Positions 1 through 8,355 of a stretch of DNA of 64,000 nucleotides are shown here, piece after piece. This DNA comes from Bradyrhizobium retamae. GTDB lineage: Bacteria; Pseudomonadota; Alphaproteobacteria; Rhizobiales; Xanthobacteraceae. The DNA is taken from positions 62,001 through 126,000 of the forward strand of contig NZ_LLYA01000112.1 of the NCBI RefSeq assembly GCF_001440415.1, read 5' to 3'. Each line of letters opens with the position of its first letter. The first letter of the stretch is position 1. Position numbers and translations under genes: made by a program. Under the pieces are notes generated by a model. It made no database searches, was not told where the DNA came from, and saw only the letters and a list, made by a program, of their open reading frames with translations.

Positions 1-342
1 GCTGGGGGCGTGACCGGTCAGGTGGCGGAACATATCGCGGCGGAGATCGCCGGTGACGCCGACGAAGGTGAAGCTCGCCGTCCAGCTCGCGACCCGCCAC
101 AGCAGATTATCCGCCGCGATCAGCGACATGAGAAAAGCGAATGCCAGCCATACATTGCTTGCGTGCGACGAACCGGCCGTCAGGCTGTCGACCAGATATT
201 TGACGCCATATTGCGTGCCCACCGAGCAGGCAACCGCTGCAACGACGGCAGACACAATGACCACATGGGCTCCGCGGCGCCGGCGCAGATAGCGCAAGAC
301 AAATGGAAGCGGCCGCCGCGCATATCCTGAAAGATTATCCAT
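1..342 (-). CDS. ABC exporter, N-terminal membrane domain (partial)
   Basis: The open frame runs from an ATG at 342 to the window edge without a stop, 114 codons. The translation starts MDNLSGYARRPLPFVLRYLR, then a hydrophobic helix (VVIVSAVVAAVACSVGTQYG), a short loop and a second helix (VWLAFAFLMSLIAADNLLWR), followed by VTGDLRRDMFRHLTGHAPS. This is the layout of the first two membrane helices and first coupling helix of a type-I ABC exporter half-transporter (membrane domain fused to ATPase); the R-R-D-M-F-R-H-L segment is typical. The rest, including the ATPase, is outside the window. Substrate unknown. It is divergent from the glycosyltransferase at 645, so a link to polysaccharide or lipid export is possible but unproven. 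Confidence 0.75.
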   Translation of the reverse strand, partial: MDNLSGYARRPLPFVLRYLRRRRGAHVVIVSAVVAAVACSVGTQYGVKYLVDSLTAGSSHASNVWLAFAFLMSLIAADNLLWRVASWTASFTFVGVTGDLRRDMFRHLTGHAPS

Positions 343-644
343 GTCGTCTGCAAACCTGTTGAGAGTGAAAGGGAATCCCTAACGCACATCGCGCACGAGG
401 TCGTGAACGGTGCCGCTTCGGGTTTGCTGGCGCGCAGCCATCACCGCGCAACAATTCTGCAGCATCGAAGTCGCCTCAAATCTGTTGGTGCCAGATGGCA
501 TCAGCAAGACAGTCGTGTGGAAGAACCAAGATGCGCCGATGATTGGAACTTCGCAGATGCAAGAACGTTCCAGCTTCCGGCACGCCGGTGCCGATCTGCG
601 GGCTGAGGGATTATCCAACCAACATTCGATACAGGAGACGAAAG
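343..644. other. Divergent intergenic region, no gene seen
   Basis: About 300 bases separate the divergent exporter and glycosyltransferase genes, so promoters for both must lie here. Short frames exist on both strands but look like GC-driven noise. I see no convincing palindrome or hairpin. The only clear signal is the AGGAGA ribosome-binding site at 632-637 serving the gene that starts at 645. Confidence 0.5.
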
Positions 645-1712
645 ATGCGCATCGCGCAGGTCGCCCCGCTGACGGAGGCTGTTCCCCCCAAACTGTACGG
701 CGGCACCGAGCGGGTGGTGCACTGGCTGACTGAAGAACTGGTAGCGTTAGGGCACGAAGTCACTCTGTTCGCCAGCGGGGATTCCCACACCTCGGCGAAA
801 CTCGATGCGACATGGCCGAAGGCGTTGCGCCTCGACGGCTCGGTGCGCGACCCCAACGCGCTGCACATGGTGATGCTGGAGCGCGTGCGGCAGAAATGCG
901 ACGATGAAGAGTTCGATTTTCTGCACTTTCATCTCGACTACTATCCGTTCTCCCTGTTCTACCGACAGCCGACGCCGTTCCTGACCACGCTGCACGGCAG
1001 GCTCGACCTGCCGGAGCATCAGCCGGTATTCAATACCTTTTCCAAGGTGCCGGTGATCTCGATTTCCAACGCGCAGCGTCGGCCGGTGCCGCAGGCCAAT
1101 TGGCTGCGCACCGTTCACCACGGGTTGCCGGAGAATCTGCTGACGCCGCAGCCGATGCAGCCGTCCTATTTGGCGGTGCTCGGGCGGATCGCGCCGGAAA
1201 AGGGCGTGGATCGCGCCATCAGCATCGCCACCCGATGCGGCATCCCGCTGAAAATCGCAGCCAAGGTCGATCGCGCCGACCAGGACTACTACGACGAGCT
1301 GATTTCCCCACTGATCAAGGCCAATCCGCTGGTCGAATACATCGGTGAGATTAGCGACCGCGAAAAGCCCGACTTCCTCAGCGGCGCTATCGGGCTGCTG
1401 GTGCCGATCGACTGGCCGGAGCCCTTCGGCCTCGTCATGATCGAGGCGATGGCCTGCGGCACACCGGTGGTCGCCTACAACCGTGGCTCGGTGGCGGAGA
1501 TCATCGACCCCGGTCTCACAGGCTTCGTGGTGGAAGACGAAACCAGCGCAGTGGCCGTGGTCGATCGACTATCCACGCTGGATCGCGCCGCCATCCGCCG
1601 GCAGTTCGAAGCCCGTTTCACGGCGCGCCGCATGGCGCTCGACTATCTAGCTGCGTATCGCGGCCTGATGGAGGAAGAGCCGCGCATCAAGCTCGTGAGC
1701 AGCGCAGAGTAG
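645..1712 (+). CDS. Glycosyltransferase family 4 protein
   Basis: Predicted retaining glycosyltransferase of 355 residues with GT-B fold. The N-terminus (MRIAQVAPL, then PPKLYGGTERVV) is the usual acceptor-side Rossmann start with a glycine-rich loop. The C-terminal half has the donor-binding signature: LGRIAPEKGVDRAI near residue 180 and EPFGLVMIEAMACGTPV at 259-275, containing the paired glutamates (E-x7-E) that contact the sugar nucleotide. I start at 645 because AGGAGA sits 7 bases upstream; the frame is open 34 codons further up without a good ribosome site. No membrane segment is evident. Monogenic, divergent from an ABC exporter. Sugar donor and acceptor cannot be read from sequence. 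Confidence 0.85.
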   Translation: MRIAQVAPLTEAVPPKLYGGTERVVHWLTEELVALGHEVTLFASGDSHTSAKLDATWPKALRLDGSVRDPNALHMVMLERVRQKCDDEEFDFLHFHLDYYPFSLFYRQPTPFLTTLHGRLDLPEHQPVFNTFSKVPVISISNAQRRPVPQANWLRTVHHGLPENLLTPQPMQPSYLAVLGRIAPEKGVDRAISIATRCGIPLKIAAKVDRADQDYYDELISPLIKANPLVEYIGEISDREKPDFLSGAIGLLVPIDWPEPFGLVMIEAMACGTPVVAYNRGSVAEIIDPGLTGFVVEDETSAVAVVDRLSTLDRAAIRRQFEARFTARRMALDYLAAYRGLMEEEPRIKLVSSAE

Positions 1713-1750
1713 CGGCGCGATAACACCTCCCTTATCGTCGCAAGACGACC

Positions 1751-1906
1751 GTAGGGTAGGCAAAGCCCAACGGGTCGCGCGAATGCGCGCCCAGCGACGA
1801 GCGCAAGGGCGCTCGCGGAGTGATGACAGGCTCCGCGTGCCCACCATCGAGCAACAATCCGGACGGATGGTGGGCACGGCGCTGAGGCGCCTTTGCCCAC
1901 CCTTAC
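1751..1906. repeat. Nested palindromic intergenic repeat
   Basis: Outer arms GTAGGGTAGGCAAAG (1751-1765) and CTTTGCCCACCCTTAC (1891-1906) are imperfect inverted copies. Inside them is a perfect 13-bp inverted repeat, CGTGCCCACCATC at 1836-1848 with its complement at 1866-1878 and a 17-base loop. The element fills the gap between the convergent glycosyltransferase and alkylsulfatase genes and could act as a bidirectional terminator. Motifs of this type (GGTGGGCA...TTTGCCCACC) are, from memory, dispersed in Bradyrhizobium genomes; copy number was not checked. Confidence 0.65.
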
Positions 1907-1927
1907 ATCCACAAGATCACGATCGCG

Positions 1928-3871
1928 TCAGGAGACCATCGTCCGTTTCGGTTCGACGATCTCGAACATCCGTGGGAATTCGTCCATCAGCATCATCAAC
2001 TCGCCGAGCCGCACCGAATTACCGCTGACCTGGATCTTGCCGGAGCCGACTGCTTCCGGGAATGTCGTCAGCTTTGCGATCACTTCGTCGAGCACGCTGC
2101 GCGGCAACGTGAAGCTGGCGTCGGCATCGGCGGCTTCTGCGCCGGCGACGCAGGTCAACGCACAGTTTTCCAGGTTGAGGATGAAGCTCTCCTTGGTATC
2201 GGTGAAATTCCAGTTCAGGACGATGCGCTTGCCTTCGGCCTTGGGACCGTTGAGGCGCACGCCGAGCACGTCCCAGAGCTGTTCGGTGCGGAGCGCGGCC
2301 AGCGTTTCACGTGGCATCGCGGCGCGCGGCGGCGTCTTGGGCATGCCCTGCCGCAGTTCCTGCGCGCCGAACAGATAGGCATTGCGCCAGGTCGAACTTT
2401 CGGAGGCATAGCCGAGCTGTTCGAACGTATCGGCGAGCAACGCGCGCGCCGCCTGGTTGTCGGGATTGGCGAACACCAGATGGCTCACAGCCTGCGCGAC
2501 GAAGCGGAATTCGCCCTTGGCAAAATCCTCGCGGGCGCGCGTCAGGACGGCGTCCGCGCCGCCCATATACTCGACATATTTTTTGCCCGATTCGACCGGC
2601 GGCAGCGGATCGAGGTTGACGGGATTGGCGTCGTACCAGCCGAGATACTTTTGGTAGATCGCTTTCACGTTGTGCCTGACGTGACCGTAATAGCCACGGC
2701 CATGCCAGGCGCCCTCAAGGCTCGCCGGCAGGCGGATGGTTTCGGCGATTTCGGCTGCGGTTAGCCCATGGTTCATCAGGCGGATGGTCTGGTCATGCGC
2801 AAATTTATAGAGATCGCGCTGCTGGCGGATCATGGCGTCGATCCGCTCCTGCCCCCAGACCGGCCAATGGTGCTGGCCGCACATCGCATCCGCCTTGCCG
2901 CCCCACATCTGTAGGGCCTCACCGAGATATTTTGACCAGGCCAGCGCGTCGCGCACGTCGGCGCCGCGGAATGGGAGCAGGTTATGAAAATTATGCGTGC
3001 AGTTTTCCGCAAGGTTGAGAAGCTTGTAGCGCGGGATGAAGAAATGCATCTCCGCCGGCGCTTCGCTGTTCGGCGCCATCTGGAATTCGAATTCCACCCC
3101 GTCGATGGTGCGCCGGTCGCCGGTCGCCATGATCAGATCGGTCGGGCGGACGAGTGCGACCGCCCCGGCTGCCATGGTCTTCCCCAGCCCGCAATCGACC
3201 TGCCCGCGCACGCCTTTCGCAAGAAACGGCCCGAACTGATATTGCGCGCGCCGCAACATAGCCGGTCCGGCAATGATGTTTTCCGAAACCGCATGCTCCA
3301 TGAACAGATTGGGCGCAATGATCGGCACGCCGCCGGTAGGTGTTGCGTCGTCGAGTACGCCGCGCGCGCCGCCCCAATGATCGGTGTGGGTATGGGTGAA
3401 GATCACGGCCGCAACCGGCCGCTTGCCGCGGTGCTGGAAGTAGAGCTCCATCGCCGCCCGCGCGCCCTCGATCGAGGTCAGCGTATCCACCACGATCACG
3501 CCGCTATAGCTCTCGATCAGCGTCATGTTGGCGATGTCGAGCCCGCGCACTTGGTAGACGCCGGGCACCACCTCGAACAGGCCGTGATGCATGTTGAGGC
3601 GCGACTGCCGCCACAGGCTGGGATCGACCGTCGGCGGCGCTTCGTCCGTGGACAGGAAACCGTAAGGCTCCAGGCTCCAGACCACCCTGCCCTGAGGCGA
3701 CGTAATCTTCGCATTCTCGATCGTACCGAGGAAGCCGCGCGCGGCGTCATCGAAATCACGCGTGTCGGAGAACGGCAGCGCCTTCAGTGTCGCCGCATGC
3801 TGCGCGATGATGGAGGCGGACGCTTCCTTTGGAGACTCCTTGCGCGCTTCGATCGTGGCTGGTTGGCTCAT
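1928..3871 (-). CDS. Alkyl/aryl sulfatase, SdsA1/BDS1-like (metallo-beta-lactamase fold)
   Basis: Predicted Zn-dependent hydrolase of 647 residues that releases sulfate from linear alkyl sulfates such as dodecyl sulfate. The metal motif THTHTDHWGG (H160, H162, D164, H165) matches the HxHxDH of class III alkylsulfatases, and length and domain order fit SdsA1/BDS1: metallo-beta-lactamase core, helical alkylsulfatase dimerisation region (about 380-510), and an SCP2-like C-terminal lipid-binding domain (about 530-647). No clear signal peptide, unlike secreted SdsA1, so it is probably cytoplasmic. AAGGGAG lies about 9 bases before the ATG. It follows the acyl-CoA dehydrogenase on the same strand with an 81-base gap, consistent with sulfate-ester cleavage feeding oxidation of the released chain (inference). 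Confidence 0.88.
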   Translation of the reverse strand: MSQPATIEARKESPKEASASIIAQHAATLKALPFSDTRDFDDAARGFLGTIENAKITSPQGRVVWSLEPYGFLSTDEAPPTVDPSLWRQSRLNMHHGLFEVVPGVYQVRGLDIANMTLIESYSGVIVVDTLTSIEGARAAMELYFQHRGKRPVAAVIFTHTHTDHWGGARGVLDDATPTGGVPIIAPNLFMEHAVSENIIAGPAMLRRAQYQFGPFLAKGVRGQVDCGLGKTMAAGAVALVRPTDLIMATGDRRTIDGVEFEFQMAPNSEAPAEMHFFIPRYKLLNLAENCTHNFHNLLPFRGADVRDALAWSKYLGEALQMWGGKADAMCGQHHWPVWGQERIDAMIRQQRDLYKFAHDQTIRLMNHGLTAAEIAETIRLPASLEGAWHGRGYYGHVRHNVKAIYQKYLGWYDANPVNLDPLPPVESGKKYVEYMGGADAVLTRAREDFAKGEFRFVAQAVSHLVFANPDNQAARALLADTFEQLGYASESSTWRNAYLFGAQELRQGMPKTPPRAAMPRETLAALRTEQLWDVLGVRLNGPKAEGKRIVLNWNFTDTKESFILNLENCALTCVAGAEAADADASFTLPRSVLDEVIAKLTTFPEAVGSGKIQVSGNSVRLGELMMLMDEFPRMFEIVEPKRTMVS

Positions 3872-3952
3872 TGTTGTGTGCTCCCTTATGCAGAAGAAAC
3901 AGCAGGTCGAAACTCGAACGGCGTCAGCGCGAGACCCTCGAACCGGCCGCCG

Positions 3953-5212
3953 TTACATATATTGCCGCCGCTCAAACGGATGTGCGGACAGATATGGCGA
4001 GTTGGCAATCGACCAGCGTGGCATCGGCTCCATGCGAAAGATCTGCCGCAGATGGACTTCATCGGGCCCGTCACCGATCCGCAGCAGGCGCCCCCAGGCC
4101 AGCGCCTGATGGATCGGCGTATCGTCGGAGCCGCCCATGGCGCCGAACACCTGCACGGCGCGGTCGGCGATCTTCTGCAGCATCGCGGGCACCGCAACCT
4201 TGATCAAGGACACATCGCGCCAGGCGCCGTGATGGCCGGCCTGATCGAGGCGCCATGCGCAACGATAAGTCAACAGGCGCGCCTGCTCGAGCTCGACGCG
4301 GGATTCGGCGATCCAGCGCTGCACGGTGTCGTATTGCATTACGTTACGTCCGAACGCGGACCGCTCGGATGACCGCACCATCATCAATTCGATCAGCAGT
4401 TCGCACAGCCCGATCGAGCGCATGCAATGATGGATGCGTGCCGGCCCCAAACGAATCTGCGCGACCTTGAAGCCCTCGCCTTCCGCGGCGAGCAGGTTCG
4501 CGCGGGACACGCGCACGTTTTCGAACGAAAGCTCGCCGATCGGCGCGACGTGATCTTCGCATCCCATCCAGCGCAGCCGGCGCACCAGCCGAACGCCTGG
4601 TGTATCCATCGGCACGATGACGCAGGAATGGCGCCGCGTCCGGTCGGCGTCGGAATCGGTCACGCCCATCACGATCAGGAAGCCGCATTTCGGATGCGCC
4701 GCGCCGGTGATGAACCATTTCCGCCCGTTGATGACGTAATCATCGCCATCCCGGACCATGCGGGTGGCGATGTTGGTCGCATCGGATGAAGCCACGTCCG
4801 GCTCGGTCATGCCGAACGCCGAGCGCGTCCTGGCTTCCAGCAGCGGCTGCAGCCAGCGCGCCTTCTGCTCGGGCGTCGCGCAATTCTGCAGCGCGATCAT
4901 GTTGGGCACGTCGGGCGCCTGGCAATTGAAGACCTCAGGCGCCCAGAACAGCCGGCCCATGATCTCAGCCAATGGCGCGTATTCGAGGTTGGAAAGACGC
5001 GTGCCGGGCTCGTCTTCCCCGAGTTCGGGAAGCCCGAGATTCCATAGCCCCGCCGCACGCGCCTTGCGCTGCAGGTCCTCCATGAAGGGGGCGGGCTCGC
5101 CTTTGGCGGTGTGATCGAGCCAGCCGCGATGGTGCGGCAGTACTTCGCCGTCGAAAAACGCCTGAAGTTTCTCCCGCCACTCTTCCGATCGCCCGGAAAG
5201 GCCGAAATCCAT
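3953..5212 (-). CDS. Acyl-CoA dehydrogenase family protein
   Basis: 419-residue FAD-dependent acyl-CoA dehydrogenase. The FAD/substrate signature FGMTEPDVASSDATNI and the downstream GDDYVINGRKWFITGA are textbook; the C-terminal helical domain carries RSSERSAFGRNVMQYDTVQRWIAE and a glycine-rich QVFGAMGGSDDTP, as in the long-chain/ACAD10-11-like branch. The start at 5212 is chosen because GGAGG lies 4 bases upstream (MDFGLSGRSEEW); the frame is open further but those residues overlap the promoter. Likely co-transcribed with the alkylsulfatase downstream and divergent from an IclR regulator. Chain-length preference cannot be read from sequence. Confidence 0.85.
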   Translation of the reverse strand: MDFGLSGRSEEWREKLQAFFDGEVLPHHRGWLDHTAKGEPAPFMEDLQRKARAAGLWNLGLPELGEDEPGTRLSNLEYAPLAEIMGRLFWAPEVFNCQAPDVPNMIALQNCATPEQKARWLQPLLEARTRSAFGMTEPDVASSDATNIATRMVRDGDDYVINGRKWFITGAAHPKCGFLIVMGVTDSDADRTRRHSCVIVPMDTPGVRLVRRLRWMGCEDHVAPIGELSFENVRVSRANLLAAEGEGFKVAQIRLGPARIHHCMRSIGLCELLIELMMVRSSERSAFGRNVMQYDTVQRWIAESRVELEQARLLTYRCAWRLDQAGHHGAWRDVSLIKVAVPAMLQKIADRAVQVFGAMGGSDDTPIHQALAWGRLLRIGDGPDEVHLRQIFRMEPMPRWSIANSPYLSAHPFERRQYM

Positions 5213-5233
5213 GCCGCCTCCCGATTTTTCGGG

Positions 5234-5262
5234 ATCTAAGCGTATATCGACACAATATGCAA
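5234..5262 (-). promoter_or_regulatory. Candidate sigma-70 promoter for the acyl-CoA dehydrogenase gene
   Basis: On the minus strand TTGCAT (5262-5257) and TTAGAT (5239-5234) are separated by exactly 17 bases and sit 22 bases upstream of the chosen start codon. This is a reasonable -35/-10 pair, in a locally AT-rich stretch. Confidence 0.4.
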
Positions 5263-5277
5263 ATCTATTTCGATATA
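5243..5277. promoter_or_regulatory. Inverted repeat, candidate IclR operator
   Basis: TATATCGA (5243-5250) and TCGATATA (5270-5277) are perfect inverted copies separated by 19 bases. The left arm falls between the -10 and -35 hexamers of the predicted minus-strand promoter and the right arm lies just upstream of its -35, where an autoregulating, divergently transcribed IclR protein would act. Confidence 0.4.
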
Positions 5278-5313
5278 TTGACAGATTTGGGGAACCATGG
5301 CCAACTCTCGGGT

Positions 5314-6126
5314 ATGGCGGCGATTTCCAATATCGATCGATCATTGCCCCGGACTGCGGAGGATCAGGCCGATCCCTCCTTCGCGACCACGCTGGCGCAT
5401 GGGCTCGACGTGCTGACGGCGTTCCGCAACCGCGCGGGCTCGCTGTCGAACGCGGAGCTTGCGCTCCATACCGGCCTGTCGCGGCCGACGGTGTCGCGAC
5501 TGACCTACACGCTGGCGCAACTCGGCTATCTCAAGCGCGACGCGAAGGGACGCTTCCAGCTCGGGCTCGGCATTCTGGCCGCGGCCTACCCGGTGCTGTC
5601 GGCGCTGAAGGTGCGGCAATTGGCACGCCCGCTGATGCGGGATTTCGCGGCCTACACCGGCGGCACGGTTTCGATCGCGATGCCGTTCGGGCTCGACTTC
5701 ATCTATGTCGAAACGCTGCGCACCACCGACGCCGTGGCGCATCTCCCCGATGTCGGCTTTGCCAGTTCGCTGGCGCCCACCGCCGTCGGCCGCGCCCTGC
5801 TCTCGCTCTTCACCGGGGAAGAACTCGACGCGTACGTAGCGAAGGTGAAGGCCGAGCGCCCGGAAGAGGCCGATTATGTCGAGAGGCGGACGCTGCCGGA
5901 CGTCGAGCTCTGCAAGGAGCGCGGCTTTGCGATTTCGCTCGGCGAATGGCGGCGCGAGATTTTTGGCGTCGCCGCGCCGCTATACCGCACGCCGTCGGGC
6001 GATTGCCTGTCGGTCAATTGCGGCATTCCCTCGTTTCGCTTCAACGCCGAACAAATCGAGCGTGAATGCGGGCCGCGCATGCTGGGCCTGGCGCGCAGCA
6101 TTCGCTCGCTGGTGGCCAACGACTGA
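5314..6126 (+). CDS. IclR family transcriptional regulator
   Basis: 270 residues with an N-terminal winged helix (HGLDVLTAFRNRAGSLSNAELALHTGLSRPTVSRLTYTLAQLGYLKRD, about 30-80) and a C-terminal effector domain with the IclR pattern GRALLSLFTGEELDAY and the terminal hydrophobic strand YRTPSGDCLSVNCGIPSFRF. Effector unknown. The start at 5314 follows GGGT; an upstream in-frame ATG at 5257 would run through the palindrome and is less likely. It is divergent from the acyl-CoA dehydrogenase/sulfatase pair and 63 bases upstream of a TctC-type binding protein, so it may control both. Confidence 0.87.
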   Translation: MAAISNIDRSLPRTAEDQADPSFATTLAHGLDVLTAFRNRAGSLSNAELALHTGLSRPTVSRLTYTLAQLGYLKRDAKGRFQLGLGILAAAYPVLSALKVRQLARPLMRDFAAYTGGTVSIAMPFGLDFIYVETLRTTDAVAHLPDVGFASSLAPTAVGRALLSLFTGEELDAYVAKVKAERPEEADYVERRTLPDVELCKERGFAISLGEWRREIFGVAAPLYRTPSGDCLSVNCGIPSFRFNAEQIERECGPRMLGLARSIRSLVAND

Positions 6127-6189
6127 ATACCCCCGTCAGAGGGGCACGGCGCATCGCGGGAACGATGCGGCAAACATGGGGAGGGAAGA

Positions 6190-7176
6190 ATGAGCCGGAT
6201 CAAAACCGTGCTGGGCTTTGCCATGGGTTTTGCTTTGGGCGCAATCATGCTGCTCGGCAACGCGGCGCTGGCGCAGAGCAATTATCCGAACCGTCCGATC
6301 CGCGTCATCGTGCCCTACCCCGCCGGCGGGATCGTCGACATCGTCGCGCGGGCGGTGACCGAGCAAGTCGGCCGCGACTGGAAACAGACGGTGGTCATCG
6401 AAGCAAGGCCGGGCGGCAATAGCAACATCGGCACCGCGTCAGTGGCGCGCAGCGAGCCCGACGGTTACACTTGGCTGGTTACCGGCCCCGCGGCTTTGGT
6501 CAACCCGACGCTTTACAAGCACGCCGGCTGGGACGCGCTGAAGGATCTCAAATGCGTCGGTCTTGCGGTCTGGAATCAGAGCGTCGCGCTGGTGCATCCG
6601 TCGATGCCGGCCAGCACCGTGAAGGAATTCGTCGAGATCGCGCGCAAGAAGCCGGGCGAACTCAATTTCGGCAATCCCGGCACCGGCTCCTCCATCGATC
6701 TGAGCGCGCAAAAGCTGTTTCAGGCCGCTGATATCAAGCTGACCAATGTCGGCTACAAGGGCCAGCCGCAGGCGCTGATCGACCTGATGACCAACCTGAT
6801 GCATTTCGAGATCGTCTCGCTCGAGCTGGCACTACCACACATCAGGGCCGGCAGCGTGAAACCGCTTGCTGTCATGACCGACAAACGTGTCACCGATCTA
6901 CCCGATTTGCCGACGATTGCGGAAGCCGGATTTCCGGAAGCCACCTACGTGCCCTGGTATGGCATCTACGTCCAGGCAGCAACGCCCAATGCCATTGTTG
7001 CGAAGATCAACGAGGCCATCAACAAGGCGCTGCAGAACCCGGAAGTACAGCGCCAGCTCGCGGTCGCCAATATTCCGGGCAAGCCGATGCCACTCGCCGA
7101 CCTCGCCGCACTGATGAAGGCCGATCACGAGAAGCTGACGAAGGTGATCGCGACGTCAAGCATGGCGCTGCAGTGA
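6190..7176 (+). CDS. Tripartite tricarboxylate transporter (Bug/TctC) substrate-binding protein
   Basis: 328-residue periplasmic binding protein with a signal peptide (hydrophobic FAMGFALGAIMLLGNAALAQ, cleavage about residue 27). Family signatures are YPNRPIRVIVPYPAGGIVDIVARAV after the signal, GNSNIGTASVARSEPDGYT near 80 and the KPLAVMTDKRVTDLPDLPTIAEAGFP block near 230. A strong GGGAGG site precedes the ATG. No TctA/TctB membrane partners are in the window, the usual situation for orphan Bug proteins in Betaproteobacteria and Bradyrhizobium. The ligand is probably a carboxylate but not identifiable; its position downstream of iclR suggests shared regulation. Confidence 0.9.
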   Translation: MSRIKTVLGFAMGFALGAIMLLGNAALAQSNYPNRPIRVIVPYPAGGIVDIVARAVTEQVGRDWKQTVVIEARPGGNSNIGTASVARSEPDGYTWLVTGPAALVNPTLYKHAGWDALKDLKCVGLAVWNQSVALVHPSMPASTVKEFVEIARKKPGELNFGNPGTGSSIDLSAQKLFQAADIKLTNVGYKGQPQALIDLMTNLMHFEIVSLELALPHIRAGSVKPLAVMTDKRVTDLPDLPTIAEAGFPEATYVPWYGIYVQAATPNAIVAKINEAINKALQNPEVQRQLAVANIPGKPMPLADLAALMKADHEKLTKVIATSSMALQ

Positions 7177-7192
7177 GAAGAGGAGATTCTCA

Positions 7193-7210
7193 GGTGCGCA
7201 ACTGCGCACC
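7193..7210. terminator. Hairpin between convergent genes
   Basis: GGTGCGC (7193-7199), loop AACT, GCGCACC (7204-7210): a perfect 7-bp GC-rich stem 17 bases after the TctC-type gene stop and before the convergent binding-protein gene. No T-run follows, so intrinsic termination is plausible but not certain. Confidence 0.45.
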
Positions 7211-7252
7211 ATAGTGCTTCGCATCGCCCCGGAACGACACAGCCTCAAGTCC

Positions 7253-8257
7253 CTACTTCTTCACCTTGCTGGCATCCATCTTGACCGACGTATCCAGCAT
7301 CTTGACCGAAAACGCAGTATTCACGTCGAACGGCTTTTCCATGCCGAGATAGGTCTGCACCAGCTCGTAGTCCTTCTTCATCCGCTCGGCATCGATCCAG
7401 CCCAGCGCCTTGGTCGTGGTGAATTCGTCCGTCATCAGGAACTTGATGCGCTCCCACTGCCGCTGCTGGTTTTCCCTATCGAGACCCGAGGCCTGGTCGA
7501 GCAGCGCCTTGAGGCAGGGCGCGACGTCGGCGACACAGGCGGCGTAGGCCTTCTGGCTGATCTTGACGAATTCCTCGACCAGTTTTGGATTCTTTTGCAG
7601 ATAGGCGCCGTTGACGATCAACGAGTTGCCGTAAGGGTTCAGCCCGATATCCTTCCAGTTGACGTAGCCGAGATCGGCGCCGAACTCGATCACCTTCAAA
7701 TCGTGCTCATTGTAGAAGTCGCTGATGATATCGACGGTATGGCTCTTCAGCGCCGCGATCTTGGCGGTCGGGCCGACATTGACGAAGCTTACGGCGTCAG
7801 GCGCGATGCCCGCCGCCTTGGCGAAGGCCGGCCACATCACCCGTGACGCGTCGCCCGGCGGATTGCCGATCTTGTGGTTCGGAAAGTCCTTCGGCCCATT
7901 CACGCCATAGCTCTTCAGCCAATAGAAGGTCTGTCCGGTGTTGGCGTAGATGCTCATCAGCGCCACCACGTCGGCGCCTTTGCTCTTGGCCACCAGCGCG
8001 GTCGCGAGATCCGCGATGCCGAACGGCGAGCCGCCGGATCCGACCTTTAGCGAGGAGACGCCGGAGCCTTTGCCGACTTCGATCGTGAGATCGATGCCGG
8101 CCTTCTCGTACCAGCCTTGGGACTTGGCGTAATAGAACGGCGAATGATCGGCCGTCGGCGTCCAGTTCAGGATCAGGTTGACGGACTCGGCGGCCACACA
8201 GGGCGCAGCCGGCACGGCAAGCGCAAGCGCCAATCCTGCAATTCGCAAAGCCTTCAT
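7253..8257 (-). CDS. ABC importer substrate-binding protein, NMT1/ThiY type
   Basis: 334-residue periplasmic binding protein. The signal peptide (KALRIAGLALALAVPAAPCVAA, cleavage about residue 22) is followed by VNLILNWTPTADHSPFYYAKSQGWYEKAGI, the hallmark of NMT1/ThiY/SsuA-like proteins that bind sulfonates, pyrimidine precursors or similar heterocycles. It starts at 8257 with GGAGG upstream. It is divergent from the TetR gene; the matching permease (9092) and ATPase (12789) lie in the operon beyond tetR. A predicted operator at 8339-8352 lies 82 bases upstream of its start. Ligand unknown. Confidence 0.87.
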   Translation of the reverse strand: MKALRIAGLALALAVPAAPCVAAESVNLILNWTPTADHSPFYYAKSQGWYEKAGIDLTIEVGKGSGVSSLKVGSGGSPFGIADLATALVAKSKGADVVALMSIYANTGQTFYWLKSYGVNGPKDFPNHKIGNPPGDASRVMWPAFAKAAGIAPDAVSFVNVGPTAKIAALKSHTVDIISDFYNEHDLKVIEFGADLGYVNWKDIGLNPYGNSLIVNGAYLQKNPKLVEEFVKISQKAYAACVADVAPCLKALLDQASGLDRENQQRQWERIKFLMTDEFTTTKALGWIDAERMKKDYELVQTYLGMEKPFDVNTAFSVKMLDTSVKMDASKVKK

Positions 8258-8338
8258 TGCACCCTCCTCGTTCTGCAACCGATCTTGTAGTCGCGCATCC
8301 GTGACGCTACCAATGCAACAAGGGACCAGACGACTTGT

Positions 8339-8352
8339 CAACTATTTGGTTG
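8339..8352. promoter_or_regulatory. Candidate TetR operator 1
   Basis: CAACTATTTGGTTG; on the minus strand it reads CAACCAAATAGTTG. This matches the core of the second site (9005-9018, CAACCAGATGGTTG) at 12 of 14 positions. It lies 4 bases before the tetR start codon in the divergent binding-protein/tetR intergenic region. Confidence 0.6.
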
Positions 8353-8355
8353 GAA

